Shown piece by piece: positions 37,405 to 47,043 of a DNA stretch of 64,000 nt; the first letter of the stretch is position 1; each line of letters starts with the position of its first letter. The stretch is taken from contig CAZXPW010000013.1 of the NCBI GenBank assembly GCA_964643355.1, positions 1 through 64,000 of the forward strand, given 5' to 3'. The translations under genes and the position numbers were made by a program. The notes under the pieces were generated by a model, which was not told the origin of the DNA, searched no databases, and was given only the letters and a program-made list of their open reading frames with translations. The stretch comes from FEN-1350 sp964643355 (GTDB lineage: Bacteria > Planctomycetota > Phycisphaerae > Sedimentisphaerales > Anaerohalosphaeraceae).

Positions 37405-38442
37405 TCAGAACGACCGATCAATCAGAAATCGGGCGGACAAGAGAATGTCCACACCGATACCGCCGCAAAGGAGGATCCAGCGAAAGAGGTTCCAGCGAAG
37501 CCGGGCTCGGGTGAGGAAGAAAATACAACCGGTCATGACGACGGCGACGACATAAGACAATCCGGTCACACGGAAAACCTGCCCCCCCTTCCCGGCGGCG
37601 CTAACGACCAACATGATGACGGCCATGACACCGACGGCCATTGTACAGCCGAGGATCCAACGACGGTCCGAGGGGCCGGCCCAGGCCAAGCCCTGCAACC
37701 CCAGGCCGGTCAGGACGGCGGCATACAGCATGGGAACGGAAAGCCAAAAGATGGGGGGCACGGCAAAGATGGGATCGGCCAGGGAAAGTAAGGTAGCGGC
37801 GGCGACGGTGATCAGAACACTCATGCGCCGGACGATCACATACATCATCAGGCCAAGGACAAAGGCCGGCACGGCGGCGTGATAAACGCTGAGAGAAAAA
37901 CGGACATTTTCCCAGAGCGGCATGGCCAGGCCGATGACATGTTGCCATCCGGTTCGGACCTGGACGGGCATGAAAAAGCCGCTCAGTTCGGCGGCAAGGT
38001 CAAAAAAGACGGCCACGATGACAAATGGCAACGCGGCCAGCAGGATACTGACGGCCTTTTGAGCGGCGGTTTTGGATCGGCGGGCACGGTAATAAATCGC
38101 AGGACAGAACATCCACGGCAGCAATGCCGCAGGCAATCCGGCGGCCGGATGAAAGCGGGCGAAACTGAGCATAAACGGACAGAAACCATAAATCGCACCG
38201 GCAAAAAGGGACCCCCCGAAACTGCCGATCCATCGGCGACTGAGGACATAACACCCCGCGGCCCCGGCAACCGAGTGCATCGCGTAGGCGGCGGATTCGG
38301 GAAATCGCGTTCGGAAATACGGCCCGAACAAATAGACCGACAGCAGCAGATAGAGGAGGGTCGCTCCCACCCCCGGCCCCAGCAACTGCCAATTCTGCCG
38401 GGCTTGAGTTACTTGCGCAAGTGTTTTTGACTTCCTGGCCAA
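37405..38442 (-). CDS. Polytopic membrane protein of unknown function
   Basis: A 345-residue integral membrane protein with about nine to ten hydrophobic helices and a basic N terminus. It starts with TTG at 38442, with AGGTGA just upstream. Segments such as GSFGGSLFAGAIYGFCPFM resemble GT-C/YfhO-like membrane glycosyltransferases, but no acidic catalytic loop motif is visible and the protein is shorter than those, so no function is assigned. It is transcribed convergently to catalase and divergently from the response regulator gene. Confidence 0.65.
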   Translation of the reverse strand: MARKSKTLAQVTQARQNWQLLGPGVGATLLYLLLSVYLFGPYFRTRFPESAAYAMHSVAGAAGCYVLSRRWIGSFGGSLFAGAIYGFCPFMLSFARFHPAAGLPAALLPWMFCPAIYYRARRSKTAAQKAVSILLAALPFVIVAVFFDLAAELSGFFMPVQVRTGWQHVIGLAMPLWENVRFSLSVYHAAVPAFVLGLMMYVIVRRMSVLITVAAATLLSLADPIFAVPPIFWLSVPMLYAAVLTGLGLQGLAWAGPSDRRWILGCTMAVGVMAVIMLVVSAAGKGGQVFRVTGLSYVVAVVMTGCIFFLTRARLRWNLFRWILLCGGIGVDILLSARFLIDRSF

Positions 38443-38624
38443 TCTTCACCTGTTGTCGATTCACACGATCATCGTCGTGCCTGTCAACATGAAATTTGAA
38501 TTGTACTCCACTCCATTCCAGGGGACAAGGGGAATTCGTTAAAGGACTCCTCACGGGAATCCCTGCCAGAAGAGGCGATTCATCGGATCATCAAGATCGC
38601 ATGAACGGAAAATGAATTGAGCCC

Positions 38625-38652
38625 TTTACAATCGCCTGATTCTCTTTACAAT
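38625..38652 (+). promoter_or_regulatory. Promoter positioned for a leaderless response-regulator mRNA
   Basis: TTTACA (38625-38630), 16-nt spacer, TACAAT (38647-38652), then exactly 7 nt (38653-38659) before the ATG at 38660. No Shine-Dalgarno sequence precedes the ATG. The -10-to-ATG distance is identical to that before miaB. Confidence 0.65.
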
Positions 38653-38659
38653 ATCCGAT

Positions 38660-39343
38660 ATGGAAACGAAAGTACTGGTTGTGGATGATGAGCGGGACCT
38701 GCTTGAGCTTCTCTCGATGAATCTCGGTCGGGAAGGGTATCATGTACTGACGGCGGAGACGGGTTCTGCGGCGCAGGACATTTTACGCACAGAACGGCCG
38801 AATATCATTCTTCTGGATATCATGCTGGCGGACATATCCGGGATCAAACTCACCAAGATCCTCAAACGAGATCCGGCCACGGCCTCCATCCCGATCATCC
38901 TGCTGACGGCCAAGGATACGGAAACGGATATCGTCGTGGGATTGACCGTCGGAGCGGATGATTATGTCACCAAACCCTTCAGCACATCGGTGCTGACCGC
39001 GCGTATGGAAGCGGTTCTCCGCCGCAGTGAATCCAAACCGGCCGAGACGGGAGAAATTCTTCAGGCCGGACCGATCCGGATCCATCCTCAGGCCCGGCAG
39101 GCGTGGGCGGAAAACAATCCCATCGATCTAACGGGCGGAGAGTTTAATATTCTTCTGGCTCTGGTTCAATCCGCGGGCAAAGTGGTTTCGCGGGAACAAC
39201 TCAAGGGATCACTGGGGCCGACTTCCCACGGCCAAAAAGATCGGATCGTGGATGTGCATGTAGCTTCTCTTCGAAAAAAACTCGGGTCTGCCCGAACTCG
39301 GCTGCGAACGGTCCACCGGCACGGATATCGAATCCTGATCTGA
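38660..39343 (+). CDS. OmpR/PhoB-family response regulator
   Basis: A 227-residue two-component transcription factor. The receiver domain (1-120) has the acidic pair in VVDDERD, phospho-acceptor Asp in LLDIML (about 54) and Lys in VTKPF. The C-terminal winged helix (about 130-226) ends RTVHRHGYRILI, and shows ELTxxEF-like LTGGEFNILLAL and RIVDVHVASLRKKLG. Its cognate kinase is not adjacent on the same strand; the hybrid kinase at 39382 faces it. The signal is unknown. Confidence 0.9.
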   Translation: METKVLVVDDERDLLELLSMNLGREGYHVLTAETGSAAQDILRTERPNIILLDIMLADISGIKLTKILKRDPATASIPIILLTAKDTETDIVVGLTVGADDYVTKPFSTSVLTARMEAVLRRSESKPAETGEILQAGPIRIHPQARQAWAENNPIDLTGGEFNILLALVQSAGKVVSREQLKGSLGPTSHGQKDRIVDVHVASLRKKLGSARTRLRTVHRHGYRILI

Positions 39344-39381
39344 ATAGCGCGGAGATGCTTCGGGGAAAGCAAAGGGGACTT

Positions 39382-41595
39382 TCAGCGGGAGGCGGCGTTG
39401 TCGGCGGCGAGGGCCGTTTCGGCCAGAGGGGATTTCTTCGGAAGCGTGAAGCAAAACCGAGATCCACATCCCGGAACGCTTTCAACCCAGATTCGACCCT
39501 TGTGCATTTCGACCAGATTCTTGGCAATCGTCAATCCCAGACCCGTCCCATGTTCACCGGCGCCGGCGATTTTGTGGATCTGGACAAAACGGTCGAATAT
39601 TTTTTTGATTTCTTCCGGCGTCAGACCCGGTCCATTGTCGCAAACGGCCATCTCGACCTCGGAGGACTGGTCGGTCAGTTCCACCCGGATCAAACCGCCG
39701 ACCGGAATGAATTTTATGGCATTTCCAATCAGGTTTGTCAAGACCTGAATGATTCGGTCCCGGTCGGCCGTGACGGACAGATCGGCCTGGGGCATGTCCA
39801 ATTCGATGCGAATGGATTTGGCGGAGGCCAGGGCCTGCAGGGATTGCGCAACCTCCTCAATCAGCGTTTGCAGGATAAGCTCCGTACAATGTAACTGAAG
39901 GGTGCCCGACTCGATCTTGGAAATATCGAGAAAATCTCCGATGATGCGGGAAAGCCGATCCACGCTTTTATCCGCCATGCGAAGATTGTCCTGGAGTTTC
40001 GGGCTGAGCTTGCCCATCACTCCGGCCAGCGCGTTGGAGATGATGTTCTTAAAGATACACAGGGGGGTTCGAAGCTCGTGGGAAACGGTGGAGACAAATT
40101 CGCTCTTGAGTCGGTCGTGTTCGCGAAGTACTTCGTTGGCCCGCATCAGTTCGATCTGAGCAAGTTTGACCTCGGTGATGTCGTGGGCGTAGAGGTTGAC
40201 ATAATCGGACTCGTTAATGGGAGCAAAGACAACCGAGAAGACGCGATCTCCGGACCGCATTTCGAGAGATTCGGGGACACCCGAAATCCGAACCCCCTGA
40301 ATCAATTCGAGCACATCGGGCGGTACGGGTTGCCCGACGGAGCATCCCCAGAGATCCAACAAAATCTCGCCGGGCTTGTTGGAATAGAGGATGATTCCGG
40401 CGGCATCGGCCCGGAGGACCGGGCTGGGATCTTCCGAGGGAAACCGGGCGAGTTGTTCGACTTGTTGTTCGATGCGTCGATAGTCGGTCATATCCAGCAT
40501 CAGACCATCCCACAAGGTATCGCCGGAGGGCAAACGCTCCGGACGGGCCACGGCGCGAAACCACCGTTTTTGGTTTTCCCAGCAACCGCCGCCGGTCCAC
40601 TCCAGCGGGATCAGCCCCCCCGCCGATTCGGCCAGGAGTCGATATAGCTCGGCACGATCAGCGGCGTCAAGTCGTCCAATCAAGATCTGGGGATCTTCCC
40701 GAAGCTGGTCGGGTTCCAACCCAAACATCGAACGACAGTTGTCGCTGACAAAATCGAACAGCAGCGATCCGTCGGACTTGAGGATCCAGCGAAAGACCAG
40801 GCCGGGGACATTGGCCACCATCCGTTCGTACCGAGTCCGGGAATATTCCAGGGCTTCCTCCATCTGGCGGCGATCGGTGACATCTTCGATGAGGCCTTCG
40901 CATCGGGACAGAAGGCCGTGTTCATCCCGATGAACGATAACCGTATCGCGAATCCAGCGGACGGCTCCATCGGGACGACGAATCTTATACTCGTAAGGAC
41001 CGGTCTGTTCTCCCTGAAACCGTTTTTGAAGGTCTTCCCAGGCAGATAGCCGGTATTCCGGAAGGAGTAACGAAGTCCATAATCCCTGGTCATTGGCCAA
41101 TTGATTGGCCGTATAGCCGGTCACGGCCAGACATCCTCTTCCGCGGCAAGTTGTTTTCGGCTGACCCTGTTCGAACTGGATGGCGTAATGAAATCCCGTC
41201 AATTTGAGGTTTTGATCGAAATGGGCCAGGGCTTCGATTAACGACTGCTGAAGGACTTCGGGCGGGCAGGGTTTGGTCAGAAACCGGAAGATTTGTCCAT
41301 TATTGACGGCCTGAACGGCGACATCGAGATCGGCAAATCCGGTCAGGATGATACAGACCTGATCCGGATTTCGAAGCGTGGACATCTTGAGAAACTCCAG
41401 GCCATCGATTCCTTTCATACGAAGATCGGAAATCACCACGGCAAAGGGTCCCTGCGATTCGATGATCTCGAGAGCACGCGAGGAATCGTCACAGGTTTCG
41501 ATGTCGAATTTCCGGCGGAGCTGCCTTCGGAGAGCCGTCAGAACATTCGGATCGTCATCGACAAACAGGATTCGTCGATTGGGACTATCCGACAT
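39382..41595 (-). CDS. Receiver-PAS-PAS-PAS sensor histidine kinase
   Basis: A 737-residue cytoplasmic hybrid kinase. The N-terminal receiver (1-125) has VDDDPN, phospho-Asp in VVISDLRMKG and FLTKPC. Three PAS-like sensor regions follow (about 130-260 with the RRPDGAVRWIRDT type loop, 260-390, and 390-490). The HisKA box is VSHELRTPL and the ATPase has N, G1 and G2 boxes (LIGNAIKF, DNGPGL, GTGLGL). There are no membrane helices. The start at 41595 overlaps the HDOD gene by 11 nt. It forms an operon of three signalling genes (44054 to 39382). Confidence 0.9.
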   Translation of the reverse strand: MSDSPNRRILFVDDDPNVLTALRRQLRRKFDIETCDDSSRALEIIESQGPFAVVISDLRMKGIDGLEFLKMSTLRNPDQVCIILTGFADLDVAVQAVNNGQIFRFLTKPCPPEVLQQSLIEALAHFDQNLKLTGFHYAIQFEQGQPKTTCRGRGCLAVTGYTANQLANDQGLWTSLLLPEYRLSAWEDLQKRFQGEQTGPYEYKIRRPDGAVRWIRDTVIVHRDEHGLLSRCEGLIEDVTDRRQMEEALEYSRTRYERMVANVPGLVFRWILKSDGSLLFDFVSDNCRSMFGLEPDQLREDPQILIGRLDAADRAELYRLLAESAGGLIPLEWTGGGCWENQKRWFRAVARPERLPSGDTLWDGLMLDMTDYRRIEQQVEQLARFPSEDPSPVLRADAAGIILYSNKPGEILLDLWGCSVGQPVPPDVLELIQGVRISGVPESLEMRSGDRVFSVVFAPINESDYVNLYAHDITEVKLAQIELMRANEVLREHDRLKSEFVSTVSHELRTPLCIFKNIISNALAGVMGKLSPKLQDNLRMADKSVDRLSRIIGDFLDISKIESGTLQLHCTELILQTLIEEVAQSLQALASAKSIRIELDMPQADLSVTADRDRIIQVLTNLIGNAIKFIPVGGLIRVELTDQSSEVEMAVCDNGPGLTPEEIKKIFDRFVQIHKIAGAGEHGTGLGLTIAKNLVEMHKGRIWVESVPGCGSRFCFTLPKKSPLAETALAADNAASR

Positions 41596-42814
41596 TGGCC
41601 AGGTCCTCGGCAAGGGTGGCTTTGTGGGTTCGCAGCCACGATTCCATCTGTTCGTTTGCTCCGAAAGACTGCAGGTACTCGATATTGACCGGCTCGGTCC
41701 AGCCGTCGGCCAGACTGTCTTGCCGCTGATGGTCGATCCAGTTGGCCACATAGACGGCATCGGTGACGGAAAAGGCCGATTGCGAACACAGCCAGGGCTC
41801 ATGATGGTAGGGGACGGCCTCGATAATGGGACTGGGCAATCCCCACAAGTCCAGCAGGTACCCGCCGAGTTCGGCATGGGAGGCCTGGAGGGCGAGTCGT
41901 TCGGAGCCGTACACGGGGAAATATCGCGTTCTGGACTCCAGAATGGATTTCCAGTATTCTTCGGGGAAACTGGAGATCAGAATCATTTTGCCCGCATCGT
42001 GCAGGATACCGGCCATGGAGGCCACATCCAGCAGTTCGTCGGGCATGTGAAGACTGTTGCAGATGGCGCGGGACAGCGTTCCGACCCGCATACAGTGTTC
42101 CTGAAGCTGATCGACACAGAACCTTCGAATTGCGTCTTCGGATAATTCGCTGAACACGCCGCTGGTCAGGATCAAGGCCTCGGCCGCCTTGAAGCCGAGG
42201 AACGACACGGCGTGAACGGGATCGACGATTTTCTGGCCCTGAGCGGTCACAAAGGCGTTGTTAACCACCTGCAGGATTTTGGACGAAAGACCGATGTCCT
42301 GAGCGACAACCTGTCCGATTCTTCGTAAGCTGCAGGAAGGATTGTTGAGCAAATCCATCACTTCCCGATAGGCCTTGGGCAACACCGGCAGCGAAGTCAA
42401 CCGCGACAGGATATCCGACAAGTCGGTGGAATGGAGCCGATCGTACAGCGTCAGGGCGCGTTCGACCATTTTTTTCAGGGTTTCGGCATCGCAGGGTTTG
42501 GAGATGAACTGGTGAACACAACGGGAGGCCCGTGTCCGCAACGGCTGATCGGCATAACCGCTGAGCATGATGCGAATCGTCTGGGGATACTGTTCCCGCA
42601 CCTGTTCCAGCAGTTGCAGACCATCCATTCCGGACATCCGGAGATCGGAGACGATCACATCGTACGGATTGGCCTGCAAGGCCATCAGGGCGTCCTCGCT
42701 TCGGCTAACGAACTCCATCTTCCATTGTCCCCGCATCGAATGCAGCATGCGACGGAGACCGTCAAGGACATTTCGTTCGTCATCAACAAACAGGATTCTT
42801 CTGGACTGGCTCAT
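41585..42814 (-). CDS. Response regulator with HDOD output domain
   Basis: A 409-residue protein. Receiver residues 1-125 (FVDDERN, VIVSDLRMSG with phospho-Asp, ISKPC) are followed by an HDOD domain (about 135-340: LPVLPKAYREVMDLLNNP, LVVNNAF-like segment, VSFLGFKAAEAL). An HD-like motif (ILHDAGKM) is retained, which many HDOD proteins have lost. The output mechanism is unknown, probably protein-protein signalling. It overlaps the upstream kinase gene by 32 nt and the downstream hybrid kinase by 11 nt. Confidence 0.87.
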   Translation of the reverse strand: MSQSRRILFVDDERNVLDGLRRMLHSMRGQWKMEFVSRSEDALMALQANPYDVIVSDLRMSGMDGLQLLEQVREQYPQTIRIMLSGYADQPLRTRASRCVHQFISKPCDAETLKKMVERALTLYDRLHSTDLSDILSRLTSLPVLPKAYREVMDLLNNPSCSLRRIGQVVAQDIGLSSKILQVVNNAFVTAQGQKIVDPVHAVSFLGFKAAEALILTSGVFSELSEDAIRRFCVDQLQEHCMRVGTLSRAICNSLHMPDELLDVASMAGILHDAGKMILISSFPEEYWKSILESRTRYFPVYGSERLALQASHAELGGYLLDLWGLPSPIIEAVPYHHEPWLCSQSAFSVTDAVYVANWIDHQRQDSLADGWTEPVNIEYLQSFGANEQMESWLRTHKATLAEDLANVG

Positions 42815-44054
42815 CGGTTTTCCGTGGTTTTTGTTCGATTGGAATTCGAACGGTGAAGGTGGTTCCTTGGCCGGGCTGAGTATCCCAGGTCAGCGTCCCA
42901 TGGTGCTTGTCCACTACGATTGTTTTGACATACAACAGTCCCTGTCCGGTGCCTTTGTCGTGCCCTTTGGTCGTGAAAAACGGTTCAAACATCCGTTTTT
43001 GAACTTCCTCCGGGATCCCCGTACCGGTATCCGAGATCGTGATTTCGACAAAGGCGCCGTCTTTTCGGGTCGCAACACGAATGATTCCCTTTTGGGCTCC
43101 GCCGGTTCCGACGACATCGCCGATGGCGTGCGCGGCATTGACCAGCAGGTTGATCAGAACCTGATTGAGGTCATCGATACAACACATTACCATCGGTACA
43201 TCGGGGTCAAGACTGGTTTGGACTTCGGCGACATATTTGATCTGGTGGTGTACGATGATCAAGGTGCTTCGAACGGCCTTGTTGAGATCGGCCGGCGCCA
43301 TCCGGCGCTCGTCGATATGCGAAAAATCCCGCATGGCCGTGACGATTGCGGCGACATGCCGGATGCCGTCCATGCTCTGGCGAATGGCCTGGGGGATTTC
43401 CTGACGGAGATACTCAAATTCCGAGTCGTCCGATGCGACAGGGACCGATTGGGAGTCCCCAGCCGCGACCTGTTTTTCCGGTTCAACCTGCCGATCCTGA
43501 CGAATCAATTCGAAAATCTGTTCAAACGACTCGGAAAGAAACTGCAGGTTGTCGCCAATAAATTGAATGGGGGTATTGATTTCATGCACAATGCCGGCGG
43601 CCAATTGTCCCATGCTTTGCAAAAGACGCGTTCGGTCGAGACGCTTGCGAACCTGGATCATGTCGGTCTGATCGACCAGAAGACCCTCCACGCGAATGGC
43701 TCCATCGGTCGAACCGTCCACCACGAGAAAATCGCGGACAAATCGTTCCTGATCGGAACGAGTTCGGATCCGGTATTCGAGCGTTCCCTCCCTACCCTGA
43801 CGGATCAGGTCATTCAGGGCTGACCGGTAATACGAACGATCGCGGGGATGGATCTGATCAATCCAGCAAATGGAACGATCGGCCGGTTCGGATATCGGTT
43901 TATCCATCAGCGATTCCATTGGACCGATCCAGTCCTCCATCCACAGCGATTCCTCCTTCCAGACCCCGGAATAGAGAATCTGGGACAACCGAGTCAACAA
44001 ACCCGGAAGCGCCGACCCCGCTGGGATCCAATTCCTTTCCCGTATGGCCTGCAT
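42783..44054 (-). CDS. PAS-containing sensor histidine kinase
   Basis: A 423-residue cytoplasmic kinase. A degenerate PAS region (about 35-135, with RSYYRSALNDLIRQGREGTLEY) precedes the phospho-acceptor box AGIVHEINTPIQF. The ATPase domain has NLLVNAAHAI, DTGTGIP, FEPFFTTK and a G2 box. The start at 44054 follows GAAGAGAAA. It heads the three-gene operon with the HDOD regulator and hybrid kinase; its long overlap with the HDOD gene suggests coupled synthesis. Confidence 0.87.
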   Translation of the reverse strand: MQAIRERNWIPAGSALPGLLTRLSQILYSGVWKEESLWMEDWIGPMESLMDKPISEPADRSICWIDQIHPRDRSYYRSALNDLIRQGREGTLEYRIRTRSDQERFVRDFLVVDGSTDGAIRVEGLLVDQTDMIQVRKRLDRTRLLQSMGQLAAGIVHEINTPIQFIGDNLQFLSESFEQIFELIRQDRQVEPEKQVAAGDSQSVPVASDDSEFEYLRQEIPQAIRQSMDGIRHVAAIVTAMRDFSHIDERRMAPADLNKAVRSTLIIVHHQIKYVAEVQTSLDPDVPMVMCCIDDLNQVLINLLVNAAHAIGDVVGTGGAQKGIIRVATRKDGAFVEITISDTGTGIPEEVQKRMFEPFFTTKGHDKGTGQGLLYVKTIVVDKHHGTLTWDTQPGQGTTFTVRIPIEQKPRKTDEPVQKNPVC

Positions 44055-44262
44055 GACAGTTTCTCTTCAATCACGAGACCTACATTCCTACGCATTCCAA
44101 CAATTTTGTATCGACGATTTTGATTTCAAGTATCCGGAATTCCGTCGAAATGCCTCCATGGCAAAGACAAAGGGGGTTTTATCGTCCCTCCCCAAAACCA
44201 TCGTCCGGTAATGCTCCGAACAAAAGAATCGGACAAAACGGTTGGATTGCAGGCGTAATGGA

Positions 44263-45309
44263 TCAGCCCCGCCCGGCCGCCAGATCGAGCATGGTCTGGG
44301 TGATCCGATCCAGGGAGACCACTTTTTCAACGCCGCCCTTCTCGAAGGCGGCCTTGGGCATGCCATAGACGACGCAGGAGGCCTCATCCTGACCGACGGT
44401 TCGCGCCCCGGCTTTTCGCATGGCCAGCAATCCCTCGGCGCCATCGTCGCCCATTCCGGTCAGGATCGCGCCGACGGCGTTGGCGCCGGCGTATTTGGCG
44501 ACGGAATTAAACAAAACTTCCACGCTGGGTTTTTGGTGACACACCATCGGCCCGTCCTTGATGGCCACATAATAACTGGCGCCAGAACGCTGTAAGACCA
44601 TGTGGTATCCACCCGGAGCGATGAGAACCCGGCCGGGGATCACATGCTCTCCATCCTGGGCTTCCCGAATATCGACCTGGCACAAGCCATTCAGCCGCTG
44701 AGCAAAAGATTTGGTGAACAGCGCCGGCATGTGTTGAACGATCACCGTCCCCGGAGCATTGGAGGGCATCGAGGTTAACACGGCCGTCAGGGCCTGGACC
44801 CCGCCGGTCGAGGCCCCGATGGCGAAAATCTTGTCGGTGGTTTCCGCCATGGCGGTGGCGGTGATTGACTTTTTGGTTGTCAACGGTTCGCGATAGACGA
44901 CACGAGCGTGAGCGACGCCTTTGATTTTCTCGATCAACGCGGTACAGACATCCGTGACCGTGTATGCCGAACCGGGTTTGGACATCACATCAACGGCTCC
45001 GGCCTCCAACGCCGCCAACGCCGTTTTGCTTCCCTCCGGAGTCAGAGAGCTGAGAATAATCACCGGCATCGGACGGGCTTTCATCAATTTACTCAAAAAG
45101 GTGATGCCGTCCATCCGAGGCATTTCGACATCGAGGGTCAGGACATCGGGGTTGAGCTGGACGATCTTGTCCCGGGCAACATAGGGATCCGGCGCGGTCC
45201 CGACCACCTCAATCTGAGAATCGTTTCCAAGTTCCTGCGACAGGATTTTTCGGACAATCGCGGAATCATCCACGATGAGAACTTTTATGGTTCGAGTCAG
45301 GACCGGCAT
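44263..45309 (-). CDS. cheB: Chemotaxis protein-glutamate methylesterase CheB
   Basis: A 348-residue regulator of chemoreceptor adaptation. The receiver domain (VDDSAIVRK, phospho-Asp in VLTLDVEMPRMDG, LSSLT, SKPG) is joined to the methylesterase domain. The catalytic Ser is in AIGASTGG (about 168-175), His in VQHMPALFTKSFAQRL, and Asp in TGMGDDGAEG. The ATG at 45309 follows AAAGGGAA. It overlaps the CheX-like gene by 44 nt and is the last gene of the cheA operon. Confidence 0.95.
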   Translation of the reverse strand: MPVLTRTIKVLIVDDSAIVRKILSQELGNDSQIEVVGTAPDPYVARDKIVQLNPDVLTLDVEMPRMDGITFLSKLMKARPMPVIILSSLTPEGSKTALAALEAGAVDVMSKPGSAYTVTDVCTALIEKIKGVAHARVVYREPLTTKKSITATAMAETTDKIFAIGASTGGVQALTAVLTSMPSNAPGTVIVQHMPALFTKSFAQRLNGLCQVDIREAQDGEHVIPGRVLIAPGGYHMVLQRSGASYYVAIKDGPMVCHQKPSVEVLFNSVAKYAGANAVGAILTGMGDDGAEGLLAMRKAGARTVGQDEASCVVYGMPKAAFEKGGVEKVVSLDRITQTMLDLAAGRG

Positions 45310-45778
45310 AATTCCCTTTCGTTTCCGAGATCAAGTTGAGACAGACCGCGACCGGATGTTCGACAACATCGAGCACGGCGACATCGTCCCGCTGGATCCA
45401 TTGGTCCCAGTCCATGGATCCATCCGCGGGATGAACTCGCGGGATTGAAACATTGAACACATCGGCCTCGGGGGTCGTCAGGAGAGGCAGGACCAGGCCG
45501 CAGGTAACATTGACCAACTCCCGGAGGGCATCCGTACATTGCTCCTCCGTCGGCTGATCCAGAAGACCCATATTGCCGGCCAGCTCGCGGGCAAAATCCA
45601 GACCGGCAACCACATGAATTGAACCGTCCATCGAACCGGTGAAATCAATTTCGGCTCGAAGAATGCGGTTGGGAGCCGGGGGCGTTTCCAGACAGGGCAA
45701 CACATCCAGAAAGGCCATCCGCTCGAGGGCCTGAGCGATCGACTGGGTCACAATCGTTTTGGTTTCATCGACAATCAT
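45266..45778 (-). CDS. CheX/CheC-like chemotaxis phosphatase domain protein
   Basis: A 170-residue protein with one CheX/CheC active-site signature, E-x-x-N in LRELVNVTCG (about 87-96), which in the family dephosphorylates CheY-P. It overlaps cheB downstream and cheY upstream (14 nt), so it is translationally coupled with both. It is one of three proteins with this signature in the window. The C-terminal ~20 residues extend over the cheB start. Confidence 0.75.
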   Translation of the reverse strand: MIVDETKTIVTQSIAQALERMAFLDVLPCLETPPAPNRILRAEIDFTGSMDGSIHVVAGLDFARELAGNMGLLDQPTEEQCTDALRELVNVTCGLVLPLLTTPEADVFNVSIPRVHPADGSMDWDQWIQRDDVAVLDVVEHPVAVCLNLISETKGNYAGPDSNHKSSHRG

Positions 45779-46157
45779 TCCGAACCCCCAGATGCCGCGA
45801 AATCACGGACCGGAACTCTTCGGGCGTGAACGGCTTGTGCAGGTAATCGCGAACCCCCTCGGACAACAATTCCTTGATTCGCGTCGAACTGGACTCAGTG
45901 GTGACCATGACCACGGGAATGTCGGCCCGGCTCTTTTGTTGCCGCATCTGATGGATCATTTCGACCCCGGACATCTGCGGCATATTGAGATCGGCCAGGA
46001 CCAGGTCGACCGGCTCGGCGTCCAGCACTTTCAAGGCCGCCTGACCATCCGGCGCCTCCAGAATCCGGCCAACCGGAATATCGATCATCCCCAGAATCCG
46101 CTTGATCGCGGTTCGCGTCAATACCGAATCGTCCACAATCAGGATTGTATAGGCCAT
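45765..46157 (-). CDS. cheY: CheY-like single-domain response regulator
   Basis: A 130-residue receiver. It has the acidic pair (VDDSVLTR), phospho-Asp in LVLADLNMP, Thr/Ser in MVTTES and Lys in LHKPF. It likely carries the signal from CheA to the flagellar switch or a sink. The start at 46157 is preferred over an ATG 6 nt upstream because the GGAG site is 6 nt before it but directly abuts the upstream one. Confidence 0.88.
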   Translation of the reverse strand: MAYTILIVDDSVLTRTAIKRILGMIDIPVGRILEAPDGQAALKVLDAEPVDLVLADLNMPQMSGVEMIHQMRQQKSRADIPVVMVTTESSSTRIKELLSEGVRDYLHKPFTPEEFRSVISRHLGVRNDCR

Positions 46158-46179
46158 ACTCATCTCCGTTTCTTGTCCG

Positions 46180-47016
46180 TTACCGGAGGGAATAATTGGG
46201 TTTCATCGTCAGCAAGCCCAGATTCGCCATTTCTTCGGGCAATTTTTCCCCCAGATTGGTCTTGACCACATAGGCCTCGCATCCTCCGCGAAACGCGGAG
46301 AAGATGTGGCTGGACTGATGCTGGGAGGTAATCATGATGATTTTGACCCCATCCAATCCCTCGATTCCGCGCTGTCGTTCCAACAGGCGGATCGCCGACA
46401 GGGTTTCGTGTCCGTCCATATCGGGCATTTGGATATCGAGGGTCACGAGTTGATAGGGCTTGCCGGTTTCAAAGGCCCGCTGAAACAACTCGTATCCCTC
46501 CTTGCCGTCGTTGGCAAAGTCGCACTCGCAGAATTGCTGGAGAATCATTTTCAACCGCTGGCGACATACGGGGTCGTCATCGATGACCAGAGTCTTGATT
46601 TTTCGAGGTTTGACAGGTTCAGATACGGGGGTCGAAACAGTATTTTGCCGAATGCTTTCGATCGCATTTTCAATCCAGTCTTTGACCCGCAAGACCATGT
46701 CCGCCCGGTCGGACATGTTCGGAATTTCTTCGAAGGCCGATTCCGCTTCGTGACACAGGGCATAGACATCCATCAGGCCGCTCATGCCGGAATCGCCCTT
46801 GATGGAATGCAGCACGCGGCGGATGATCGCGCAGTTGTTCTGGACGGACCGGCCTGATTCAAGGGCCAGGGCGGATTCCTCCAACTGACTGAGAAGCGAG
46901 GTGACGGAATCCACATAGGGTTCCCACAAATCCTCGATAATCGATTCTCGATGGATTTGCCTTGGATCCGGAAGAGTCCCCTGCGTTCGCAGCGAGCTAA
47001 AATCCATTGATTCCAT
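46180..47016 (-). CDS. Hpt domain plus receiver domain protein
   Basis: A 278-residue protein. An Hpt-like helical bundle (about 25-115) carries the phospho-His in VLHSIKGDSG, and a receiver (about 140-260) has VIDDDPVCR, phospho-Asp in LVTLDIQMPDMDG, and a VKTN sequence in place of the usual KPF region. The order Hpt-receiver within a cheA operon suggests a phosphate sink or relay. The start at 47016 has AGAGG 8 nt upstream; the ATG at 47022 is too close to it. Confidence 0.82.
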   Translation of the reverse strand: MESMDFSSLRTQGTLPDPRQIHRESIIEDLWEPYVDSVTSLLSQLEESALALESGRSVQNNCAIIRRVLHSIKGDSGMSGLMDVYALCHEAESAFEEIPNMSDRADMVLRVKDWIENAIESIRQNTVSTPVSEPVKPRKIKTLVIDDDPVCRQRLKMILQQFCECDFANDGKEGYELFQRAFETGKPYQLVTLDIQMPDMDGHETLSAIRLLERQRGIEGLDGVKIIMITSQHQSSHIFSAFRGGCEAYVVKTNLGEKLPEEMANLGLLTMKPNYSLR

Positions 47017-47043
47017 AGCCATATCCTCTGGTTCGAAGGGATC

